64,000 bases of DNA from Saprospiraceae bacterium (GTDB lineage Bacteria; Bacteroidota; Bacteroidia; Chitinophagales; Saprospiraceae): contig JADJLQ010000001.1 in the NCBI GenBank assembly GCA_016709995.1, positions 1,336,001 to 1,400,000 on the forward strand. The letters run 5' to 3'. Position numbers and translations under genes: made by a program. The notes under the pieces were generated by a model, which saw only the letters and a program-made list of their open reading frames with translations, searched no databases and was not told where the DNA came from. Positions 1 to 8,700 of the stretch are shown piece after piece; positions within the stretch are counted from its first letter, which is position 1, and every line of letters begins with the position of its first letter.

Positions 1-152
1 TACAGTATAGATACCTGCATCTTCAGGCTTAAACGGCGAAAAAAGCAGTTTGTTTTTTCCTGTGATGATTTTATATACGGTATCATTTTTAAACCAAGTG
101 TAAATACTAGTAGTAACAGTATCATCTATTTTAAGATCAAGCGGGTAATTGG
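1..152 (-). CDS. Out-of-frame continuation of the LRR-Ig protein (third Ig-like domain, partial)
   Basis: On the minus strand from about 152 to 1 an open frame without stops reads NYPLDLKIDDTVTT, then IYTWFKND, then PEDAGIYTV. These match the Ig-like domains of the same protein and its paralog (TYTWYKNGTLYKTIKG, DAGTYTVKI). It is the downstream part of the 126-3935 gene displaced by one base, either by a sequence error or a real frameshift. It continues beyond the window. Confidence 0.75.
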
Positions 153-3100
153 AGTAGGCGGAATGGTGATTGCCGTATCCACATAAATTTTTTGTTGGGG
201 TGCATAACTAAATAGACTTTGACTCCATTTATTCGTAACCTCTATTAGTGTCTTTATCTTATCATGATATTTTATGATATTGGAGAAGGTGAGTTTATTT
301 CCTTCAAATGTCCCTCGACTAAGTAGGGGATTAGATATAGTATAGTCCTCTAAAGATCCCGTAAAATTATTGTTTGCCAGCCATACCTCTTTCAAATTTG
401 GATATTTGTCAAGTTTTGGCACAGGGCCGGAAAATTTATTATCACTTAAGGTCAGTGTTACTAAATTTTTTAGATGCGAAAGGTCCGGTATTTGGCCATC
501 CAGCCTATTATTTTGAACCCCAAAGTATTTTAGGAGTAAGCAACTTTTTAATTGTGGTAGAGAGCCACTTAAAAGATTTTGCTGTAACAGCAAGTCTTTT
601 AGCAAAGGAAGATTTTTGAAATCGGGTATAATTCCAGTTAGCTTATTATCTGTCACATTTAATGTTTCCAAATTTGGGGTAAAATCAAATGAAGGAATAG
701 GCCCTGAAAAATTATTATGATGTAGATATATCAATCGAAGAATAGGATTCTTTAAACTGGGGAGTGATCCATCCAATTTATTAGATTGAATTTGAATAGA
801 CTCCAGGCTTAGTGCCTTGTCAAAGGCTGGTAAAGGTCCTGACAAGATGTTACTAAAAAGTGATATATTTCTTAGTTTGGTGAGCTTATTAAGACTTGGT
901 ATATTTCCACTCAAACTATTAGACCCAAAATTTAAGTCAAGCAATAAGGGCAAATTATCAAAATCCGGAATAAGGCCATTAAACTTATTATTGAATAAAT
1001 GGATCGAAGTTAAAGAAGGAAAACCATTAAAATTTGGGATATTCCCTCCAAGTTTATTAGAAGCTAGATTGAGTTCTAAAAGATGTGGAAGATTTAAGTC
1101 AATCATAATTCCTGAGAGATTATTTCCAACAAACAGATCTGTCAGGTTGGCGGTATCACTTAAGTATATACCTGTAATACAACCTTCACCGCTCTGTTTT
1201 ATCCCCCACCATGTACTCATTGGCTTACTTAAATCCCATTTCTTCCACCAATTCAAGCCCCCAGTTGCATTATAAAACTTCACCAACTCTAAACTATCAG
1301 ACCTTCGGTCACAAACAAGTCTAGGGCCAGCATTCAACCTGATCGGCCAGCTCTCCAGAGTCAGCTGTGGAGCAAGTGGATTCGTAATCTTGACCGTATA
1401 GGTGCCCGCATCTGCACTCGTAAAAGGAGTAAACGGCAGCTTATTGCTTCCTTTGATGGTTTTGTAGAGTGTGCCATTTTTATACCAGGCGTAGCTGCTG
1501 GTGGTGACGGTATCGTCGATGAGGAGGTCGAGGGTGTAGCGGGTGTTAACGGGAATAAATATTGATGTGTCTACATATATCATTTTTTGAGGAGCATAGG
1601 TGAGTGTATCACCAGAACAAGTTGGACATAGATTATTGAGCACATCAGTAAGAGTTTTAACCTTTTTAATATTCCGAATAAAGCTTGAAAATGTAAGTTT
1701 ATTTTGATCAATCCTGTATCCATCTAGTTTTGGGTTGGTTAGAGTATGATCAGGTAAATAGCCACTAAGTTGATTCTCAAATAAACCTAAAGATTCCAGA
1801 TTAGGCAGTTTATCAAAATTAGGGATTGATCCTATAAGTCGATTCCCACTTAAATGTAAAGATTTCAAACTAGGCAGTTTATCAAAATTAGGGATTAATC
1901 CTGTTAGTTGATTGTAACCTAGATTTAAAAATTGCAGACTAGGCAGTTTATCAAAATTAGGGATTGATTCTGTAAGTTGATTCCCAGTTAAACTTAAATT
2001 TAGCAGATTAGGCAGTTTATCAAAATTAGGGATTGATCCTGTAAGTTGATTCCTGTCTAAATATAAATTTTGCAGATTAGGCAGTTTATCAAAATTGGGG
2101 ATTGATCCAGATAATTGATTGTAACTTAGATTTAAGAAAGTTAAGTGACTTAGATTTAACTGAATTAAAATTCCAGATAAATTGTTTGAGATACCTATGA
2201 AGTCAATTTTTTGTACACACCCATCAGCGCTCAGACTTATTCCATACCAAGTATTCATTGCTTTATTTAACTCCCATTTGATGGTCCAGTTTGGCCCTCC
2301 GGTCGCATTATAAAACTTCACCAACTCCAAACTATCAGACCTTCGGTCACAAACCAGACTAGGCCCTGCATTCAACCTGATCGGCCAACTCTCCAATGTA
2401 AGCTGCGGTGCGAGTGGATTTGTAATCTTTACTGTATACGTACCCGCGTCTGTAGTAGTGAAAGGTGCAAAGTGCAGCTTATTTTTTCCTTTAATGGTTT
2501 TATATAGCGTTCCATTTTTATACCAGGTATAAGTGCTGGTGGAGATGGTGTCATCGATAAGGAGGTCGAGGGTATAGGGGGTGTTAGTAAGGATCTGGAA
2601 AGAAGTGTCGAAGTATATTTTTTGTTGTGGAGCGTATAATAGAGTATCAAATTTACAAGTTGAACAAATCATATTGGTTGAATCAACTAATTTCTTGACT
2701 TTCTCTAGATTTTGTATAATCTCAGAATAGCTAAACCTATTTTGATCAAACCGGAGCCATGATAGCTTAGGATTCGTAACTGTAAAATCACTTATATATC
2801 CTTTTAACAGATTATTATTTATAAGAAGTCTGCTCAAATTTAAATTTTGATCAAATGTTGGTATATTACCATCCAATCTATTTTTATCTAAATATAAATT
2901 TGTTAAATTTGTGCAATTGAGAAAACTCGGAATAGAACCAAATAATTTATTATTCGATAAAATAATATTAAATAATTCAGAATGGTTATTGAAGTTTGGA
3001 ATATTGCCAACTAAGTTGTTATTACTTAAATCAATAGTAACAAGATTTTTATTGCTTTCAAAGTTAGGAATATTGCCAGTTAAAAGATTATCATTTAAAA

Positions 3101-3935
3101 ATAAGTTTTTTAAGCTTGAACAATTTTCGAAACTTGGTAATTGTCCCACCAATCTATTATTATTCAGATCTAGATCTCTAAGTTTAGTTAAATTAGCAAA
3201 ATTAGGAATGTTTCCGCTAAGCTGATTGTGGTCAAGAAATATTTGACTTATTTCAGGAATTTTATCAAAATTTGGGATACTGCCGGTTAAATTATTATTG
3301 CCTAAGTATAAATAAGCAGATAGATTGGGTAACATATTGAAGTCTGGAATAAATCCACTCAAATTATTATTTGATAATCCTAATGAAAAAAGATTAGTAA
3401 TATGACTAAAATTAGGAATATTGCCACTTAAAAAGTTATTATTTAAATATAATTGTTTTAAATTTGGAATTTTATCAAAATCAGGAATACCGCCGCTTAG
3501 TTGATTATTATTTAAAAATAAATATTCCATGTTCGGAAGATCGAGTGATATAATTGGACCAGTTAAATTGTTTCCTTTGCAACATGATCCTGTGGTTGTA
3601 TCACTTAAATTTATGGATAGAATACATCCTATAGAATTTAGAGTAATACCCCACCATGTATCCATAGGCTTACTAAAATTCCATTTTTTCCACCAATTAG
3701 GCCCACCAGTTGCATTATAAAATTTCACCAACTCCAAACTATCAGACCTTCGGTCACAAGCAAAATTCAGCTTTTCAAAAGATAGCATATCACCGTCAGG
3801 CAATTCAGTAGCTTCCGTGAAGATCGCAGGTCTATGCTTTGTGGAAGAATAATTGGGGGATACGTTGATTTCTTGATGCATCCAGCCGTATGCAAAAGCT
3901 GAGATAGTTAGGGTTAGGATGACCAGGATGCGCAT
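126..3935 (-). CDS. Giant secreted LRR-Ig repeat protein (frameshifted, runs off left edge)
   Basis: Surface or secreted protein of unknown ligand. A signal peptide (about residues 1-18) is followed by three modules. Each begins with a conserved cap (CDRRSDSLELVKFYNATGG at residues 60, 529 and 875), then 23-residue plant-type leucine-rich repeats with the core LxxLxLxxNxLxGxIPNF, then an Ig-like domain (about 440-525 and 785-870). The reading frame stops at 126, but the third Ig-like domain continues in another minus-strand frame from about 152 to the window start. One base is therefore probably missing near 145-155, and the sorting domain must lie outside the window. The closest relative is the 5762-11017 gene, which has the same N-terminus and the same modules. 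A small outer-membrane barrel gene lies just upstream. LRR and Ig-like folds suggest binding or adhesion, which is an inference. Gene certain; full length unknown. Confidence 0.9.
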   Translation of the reverse strand: MRILVILTLTISAFAYGWMHQEINVSPNYSSTKHRPAIFTEATELPDGDMLSFEKLNFACDRRSDSLELVKFYNATGGPNWWKKWNFSKPMDTWWGITLNSIGCILSINLSDTTTGSCCKGNNLTGPIISLDLPNMEYLFLNNNQLSGGIPDFDKIPNLKQLYLNNNFLSGNIPNFSHITNLFSLGLSNNNLSGFIPDFNMLPNLSAYLYLGNNNLTGSIPNFDKIPEISQIFLDHNQLSGNIPNFANLTKLRDLDLNNNRLVGQLPSFENCSSLKNLFLNDNLLTGNIPNFESNKNLVTIDLSNNNLVGNIPNFNNHSELFNIILSNNKLFGSIPSFLNCTNLTNLYLDKNRLDGNIPTFDQNLNLSRLLINNNLLKGYISDFTVTNPKLSWLRFDQNRFSYSEIIQNLEKVKKLVDSTNMICSTCKFDTLLYAPQQKIYFDTSFQILTNTPYTLDLLIDDTISTSTYTWYKNGTLYKTIKGKNKLHFAPFTTTDAGTYTVKITNPLAPQLTLESWPIRLNAGPSLVCDRRSDSLELVKFYNATGGPNWTIKWELNKAMNTWYGISLSADGCVQKIDFIGISNNLSGILIQLNLSHLTFLNLSYNQLSGSIPNFDKLPNLQNLYLDRNQLTGSIPNFDKLPNLLNLSLTGNQLTESIPNFDKLPSLQFLNLGYNQLTGLIPNFDKLPSLKSLHLSGNRLIGSIPNFDKLPNLESLGLFENQLSGYLPDHTLTNPKLDGYRIDQNKLTFSSFIRNIKKVKTLTDVLNNLCPTCSGDTLTYAPQKMIYVDTSIFIPVNTRYTLDLLIDDTVTTSSYAWYKNGTLYKTIKGSNKLPFTPFTSADAGTYTVKITNPLAPQLTLESWPIRLNAGPRLVCDRRSDSLELVKFYNATGGLNWWKKWDLSKPMSTWWGIKQSGEGCITGIYLSDTANLTDLFVGNNLSGIMIDLNLPHLLELNLASNKLGGNIPNFNGFPSLTSIHLFNNKFNGLIPDFDNLPLLLDLNFGSNSLSGNIPSLNKLTKLRNISLFSNILSGPLPAFDKALSLESIQIQSNKLDGSLPSLKNPILRLIYLHHNNFSGPIPSFDFTPNLETLNVTDNKLTGIIPDFKNLPLLKDLLLQQNLLSGSLPQLKSCLLLKYFGVQNNRLDGQIPDLSHLKNLVTLTLSDNKFSGPVPKLDKYPNLKEVWLANNNFTGSLEDYTISNPLLSRGTFEGNKLTFSNIIKYHDKIKTLIEVTNKWSQSLFSYAPQQKIYVDTAITIPPTPITRLILK
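195..485. repeat. Long direct repeat, copy 1 (pairs with 7115-7405)
   Basis: This stretch aligns without gaps to 7115-7405 at a constant offset of 6920. By eye I counted 22 mismatches over positions 201-480, about 92 percent identity. It encodes the last leucine-rich repeats of the third module in both giant proteins. The match is much closer than for the rest of the LRR regions, which points to recent duplication or gene conversion. Confidence 0.8.
1802..2146. repeat. Five tandem 69-bp repeats inside the LRR gene
   Basis: The string taggcagtttatcaaaatt recurs at 1802, 1871, 1940, 2009 and 2078 (the last copy with one change just downstream), an exact period of 69 bases, or 23 codons. On the minus strand each copy encodes one leucine-rich repeat containing GSIPNFDKLPNL. 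Near-identity at DNA level suggests recent expansion of repeat number by slippage or recombination. Confidence 0.9.
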
Positions 3936-4055
3936 AAGGTAAAGGTATGATTAATAATGAATTAGAAGAAGGTTGTTGTAATAATATTTACTTGACCATC
4001 AGTGATTTAGAGAGAGAGTCAAAGTCTGGTCATAATAAAAAGGGCAGGCAGTGTT

Positions 4056-4613
4056 TTACAATTTGAAATTTACTCCAAGGTTGATGCAGGAATAATTATA
4101 AAAGCCATCTGCATCGAATTTTTTGCTGTAATTGAGTACTTGCCTGATATCTATCTGCAAGGCGACATGCTCGGTCATGGAGAATCGTGAACCTATGCCG
4201 GCTGAAAACTGCCCTGCCAGGAAGCTAACCTTTTCAGCTGCGGACCCGAAAAAAATAAAATCAACCTCCCCTTTGGCGGTACAATAGGTGGGCGCTAAGG
4301 ATGCGGAGAGATAAGGCTCTATTTTCTTGAGTTTAAAGGGTAAAAATTCTGAAAACAGGCCGAGGGAGAGCAGGGAGGTGGAGGAGGTATAGATGCCGGC
4401 TACATCCAGTTGGAAGTGATCATACTGCAGGGCCAGCCCATACTTTATTTTTTCGACCTGGCCGATCTGGTAACGTACAGTGAGGTCTATACCTGAGTAT
4501 GCTTCGTAATATTGAGTGTTTTGATCATATCCGATCATCGCGGACAGGCTGGATTGTGCATAGGATGACCAGCACAAAGTGGATAATACCAGGATTATTA
4601 TTGTCTTATTCAT
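4056..4613 (-). CDS. Small outer-membrane beta-barrel protein
   Basis: 185 residues. A clear signal peptide (MNKTIIILVLSTLCWSSYAQ, cleavage after AQ) is followed by alternating aromatic and polar strands and a C-terminal strand ending in LGVNFKL, with a terminal hydrophobic residue as in outer-membrane barrels. Similar in plan to the 12017-12679 protein: both have an ISL/FSM...LQ strand, a DADGFYNY or ASDGSYNY motif near the C-terminus, and a final GVNF/GITY strand. It lies 120 bases upstream of the 126-3935 LRR gene on the same strand, and a similar barrel lies upstream of the second LRR gene. A role in anchoring or export of the neighbour is possible but only inferred. Specific function unknown. 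Confidence 0.8.
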   Translation of the reverse strand: MNKTIIILVLSTLCWSSYAQSSLSAMIGYDQNTQYYEAYSGIDLTVRYQIGQVEKIKYGLALQYDHFQLDVAGIYTSSTSLLSLGLFSEFLPFKLKKIEPYLSASLAPTYCTAKGEVDFIFFGSAAEKVSFLAGQFSAGIGSRFSMTEHVALQIDIRQVLNYSKKFDADGFYNYSCINLGVNFKL

Positions 4614-4650
4614 GACACAAAGTTTTTTTGGATTAAGAGAGGTTGAAGCG

Positions 4651-4807
4651 TTACTTACTTTTCTTTAAAGTGAGTCTGTCTAAGCCCAGCGCCAGGCCTA
4701 TGAGATCTGTAATTGATAAATGGCTGCTGATCATTTCCATTTCCAGGTATTCCTCATCGAGTCGACAAAAATGAAATGGTGATAAGCAGCGCTAAGATGT
4801 ATTTCAT
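4651..4807 (-). pseudogene. Possible decayed small secreted-protein gene
   Basis: On the minus strand an ATG at 4807 opens a signal-peptide-like start (MKYILALLITISFLSTR) that hits TGA after 17 codons. One base out of frame, the sequence reads LDEEYLEMEMISSHLSITDL and then IGLALGLDRLTLKKSK before a stop at 4651, which looks protein-like. One frameshift would join them into a protein of about 50 residues. No family recognised. It may equally be non-coding. Confidence 0.25.
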
Positions 4808-4894
4808 GGTCAAATTTTTCTGAACTTTTGCAGCTTTTAGACACTGAGTGACCTGCTCCCAGGACCGAAAAAAGCTGATGAATAAAAATGATAG

Positions 4895-5329
4895 TTAGTT
4901 TCTTTTTGGCACGTATACTTTATTGCCATGGTCATTGATATAATATTGTCCGCCCCGGCTGCCTGTTTGTATGGCCCTGCCACTCCCGTACTGATATGCC
5001 TCAGGACTATAGTCACGGGCACGGCTGCCTGGCTCATTGGTATAAGAATTGAGATTGCCTGTGGTTGAATAATTATCAATATTCGTAGCATTAGGCATGG
5101 TTTTATAATGCCCATCTACATAAGTGCCAGTACTTTTGATATATCCGTTTTGGTAGGTGGTAGTTGTATTTTCAATGGTATATCGCGGTATGGTATAGCT
5201 GCCTTGCACGCTGAATAGTTCTTTGTTTGCCCGATATCGCATGTCGGGAGTACCGTCCCTTTTATTTTGAGCTAGTGAAGAAAAATATGTCAGACAGGTC
5301 AGTGCAAAAATGAATACTGTTTTTTTCAT
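4895..5329 (-). CDS. Small secreted protein with basic C-terminal GG-YYIN motif
   Basis: 144 residues. The signal peptide MKKTVFIFALTCLTYFSSLAQ is clear. The mature part is polar and rich in Tyr, Thr, Asn and Gly with no predicted membrane segment. The last 22 residues contain RGGQYYINDHGNKVYV, which resembles the short PBCV-type basic adaptor motif (RGG-YYIN-GNKVYV) found at the ends of many small proteins; that assignment is from memory of the pattern. It is in the same orientation as the LRR and barrel genes and is probably part of the same surface island. Function unknown. Confidence 0.7.
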   Translation of the reverse strand: MKKTVFIFALTCLTYFSSLAQNKRDGTPDMRYRANKELFSVQGSYTIPRYTIENTTTTYQNGYIKSTGTYVDGHYKTMPNATNIDNYSTTGNLNSYTNEPGSRARDYSPEAYQYGSGRAIQTGSRGGQYYINDHGNKVYVPKRN

Positions 5330-5454
5330 GATAATGTTTTATTTAAATTGTTTTCAAGGATATATTGCAGTTTGATGTAAATGTTAGCAGATAGCGTCCT
5401 ATATTTTATCCTTCGATTTTGCCAGGAGTATGGTCCCAGTCATTGATCCTATGG

Positions 5455-5652
5455 TCATTCAATGGAAACTGCATAGTCCTGGCCGGATAGCACTGTATTT
5501 ATGTATTATTATGGCATGGTAAAGGCCCTGGATAAGCTGATAGAAGTTTCTACCGTTGGTGGCGGCTGAATACCAGAAAAATTAGGCGTTTTCAATTCAT
5601 GGGCGCAGGCTCTAGCTTCCAATTGCTGGATTGCTGGGCAGTGCGGTTGAAT
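5455..5652 (-). pseudogene. Remnant of a third outer-membrane barrel gene
   Basis: The minus strand reads IQQLEARACAHELKTPNFSG, then IQPPPTVETSISLSRAFTMP, then two stop codons, then YINTVLSGQDYA in the same frame. This aligns without internal gaps across the stops to the 12017-12679 barrel (LE-RA, NF-G, ISL-RAFT, Y--TV--G--YA conserved). No start codon is present and the 5' half is missing. This is a decayed paralog. It implies that the barrel/LRR unit was duplicated more than once here. The rest of 5330-5761 shows nothing else recognisable. Confidence 0.6.
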
Positions 5653-5761
5653 GTTACATCAAGTGTATGTTTTTAATAAGGGGAGGTATCACAGTATCAG
5701 CGCTCTCCAATTCTTATATTCTTATTATAAAATCCAAATCCTTTTGATTAATCACACTCCC

Positions 5762-8700
5762 CTACCTCATAATCACCACATACCCCTTGATCGGCGCACT
5801 GACACTCCCCAAATCCAGCAGATAATAGTATGTGCCCGTAGGCAATGGCTGACCTTGCGTATTGGTACCATCCCAATCATTTTTATAATCATCATTGCGG
5901 TAGACGAGGTCGCCCCATCGGTTATAGACTGTAAGTTTGGTAGGTTTTGGACCAAAGGCATCCGGGCAATCTATTAATGCCTCGACGATAAAATATCGAT
6001 TATCTCTTGATGGGCTATCTGGGAAAATAACGTTCGGGAGTACCAGGCTGTTTCGATCGGAACAGGGAGATTCTACCTCGAACTCGATGGTGGAAGATTT
6101 GCAATCAGTAGGACAGATCGTAGAACAAACTGTGTACTTTAAAATTTCTTTACCTGAAAATTTTGGATTAGAAGTATAAGTACCCCTTCCTGATGTACGG
6201 GAGTAAATCATGGTACCATTTTGAGGCTCTTGGATCATCACATCTATGGAAGCGCCCTTTGAGATGGTATCATTTGCCAATACATCGAATAATGTAGGCG
6301 TCGAATGTTTTACTTTTACATAATCAGGTTTAAGGGCTATTATTTTGAGCATAAACTCTATCGAAAAAGCATTTTGCTTTTCAAATCCATTGACCATGAT
6401 GGCATATGTTTTGCCCTTGACCATATCCAATGATTTTAAAAATCCATCCTCCCCAGGGTCGCAGTTTGGAGACTCCTCAATATCTGTAGAGGATTCATTT
6501 AATCCTGTGCTACTTAAATTGCATGTTGTAGCATTACACCGGATGAGACGCTTGGTAGCGCATCCATTTATTCCATCAGGTAGTTCAAAAACGGCAAAGT
6601 CAATATCTTCATTAGAGATTAACGGTGTAATCGTAAAGGTGATATTTAAATTTTCATTGGCGGTCCATTTGAACCATTTGGAGTTAGATTCGGATTGATT
6701 ATTCTTAAGATCAAAATTATTAAAGTCCAAACAAGAATTGTCAGCTTCATCCAATACACTACCAGGGCCAATCATAGAGTCAATAATAAATTTTTGATAA
6801 CAGGGAGTAATAGTGATGACCCGCGCATTAGAACAATCTTGCTCATCACTTGCAGCATTGGTCTTTAACCTTATCGGCCAACTTTCTAGTGTCAACTGTG
6901 GAGCCAATGGGTTAGTAATTTTGACTGTATAAGTGCCGGCGTCATTATTCGTAAATGGGTTAAAAGGTAGTTTATTCCCTTTCATGGTTTTATAAAGGCT
7001 TCCATTTTTATACCAGGCGTATGTACTGGTCGTGACGGTGTCATCGATCAGGAGATCTAAAGTATAGGGTGTATTGTTATTAATGAAGATGGTCGTATCG
7101 CGGTAAATAGTATCTTGGGGTGCATAAGTAAATAGACTTTGACTCCATTTATTAGTAACCTCTATCAGTGTCTTTATCTTATCATGATATTTTATGATAT
7201 TGGTGAAGGTGAGTTTATTTCCTTCAAATGTCCCTCGTCTAAGTAGTGGATTAGATATAGTATAGTCCTCTAAAGATCCTGTAAAACTATTGTTGGCCAG
7301 CCATACTTCTTTTAAACCAGGAAACTTGTCAAGTTTTGGCAAAGGGCCGGAGAAATTATTATCACTTAAGGTCAGTGTTCCTAAATTTTTTAGATGTGAT
7401 AGATCCTGTATCATGCCACCCATCCTATTATTATGCACTTCATAGTTTTCAAGAAGCAAGCATCCTTTTAATCCTGGCAAAGATCCGCTTAAAAAATTAT
7501 GATGCAGAGCAAGGACTTTTAACAAAGGAAGATTCTTAAAATCAGGAATACTTCCGGTCAGTTCATTATCATATAAATTTATTGTCTCTAATTTTGGGTT
7601 ATTGTCAAACGAAGGTATTGAACCAGTTAATTTATTGTCGTTTAAGTGTATTCTATTCAGTTGAGGTAAATTATTCAGATTAGGAACAGGCCCAGTCAAT
7701 TGATTATCATAACAACCCAAGCGATATAAGAGTGGCATCATGTCAAAATTGGGAATATCGCCAGTTAATTGATTGCCCTCCAAAGCAAGGTAACCTAACT
7801 TAGGTAAATTTTTAAAATTTGGTATACTGCCACTTAATTTATTTGTTTCCAACCTTAAGTTCTCTAGCGATGGAAAGTGAAAATCAGGAATAGTACCGCT
7901 TAAGTTATTGGCTCTTAAATTAATGTAAGTCAGTGAAGGCAATTTGATAATAATTAAGGTACCAATCAGGTTGTTTCCGGAGCAACATCCATTGATAGCA
8001 GTATCGTTCAAACGAATTTCCGTTACACATCCCTCATTGTTTATTGTAATTCCCCACCATGTACTTATCGGCTTACTCAAATCCCACTTCTTCCACCAAT
8101 TTGGCCCACCAGTCTCATTATAAAACTTCACCAACTCTAAACTATCAGACCTTCGGTCACATATTAACATCGGCAAAGCATTTAACCTGATCGGCCAACT
8201 CTCCAGTGTCAGCTGCGGAGCTAATGGATTTGTAATCTTCACTGTATAAGTGCCTGCATCTGTAGTTGTGAAAGGTGTAAATGCGAGCTTATTACTTCCT
8301 TTGATGGTTTTGTAGAGTGCTCCATTTTTATACCAGGTGTATGTGCTGGTGGTGACGGTGTCATCGATGAGGAGATCGATGGTGTAAGGGGTGTTTGAGG
8401 GGATGAGGATGGTGGTGTCGGAGTATATTTTTTTTTGCGGGGCGTATATTAAGGTATCATAAAGGCAGGTTGGGCAATCCCTATTTATTAAATCCGTCAA
8501 ATTTTTAATACTGGCTAGATTTGATAAAAGTCCAGAAAACGTGACTTTATTTTCTTGCGTAGTCAAATAAGATAATTTAGGATTATCAAGATTATAATTA
8601 GGTAAAGTGCCTGAAAGATTATTATTATGAAGCCAAATTCTAAATAAAAATTTATTATTAACGAATTTGGGTAAGTTACCGGTTAATTGGTTGTTATTTA

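Noticed and set aside
1802..2146. Regular repeats that could suggest a CRISPR array
   Set aside because: The 69-base period is a multiple of three, the whole stretch is one open coding frame for leucine-rich repeats, and there are no unique spacers of constant length.
5651..5977. Plus-strand open frame of 108 codons
   Set aside because: It is antisense to the end of the LRR2 sorting domain and has no coding character of its own.
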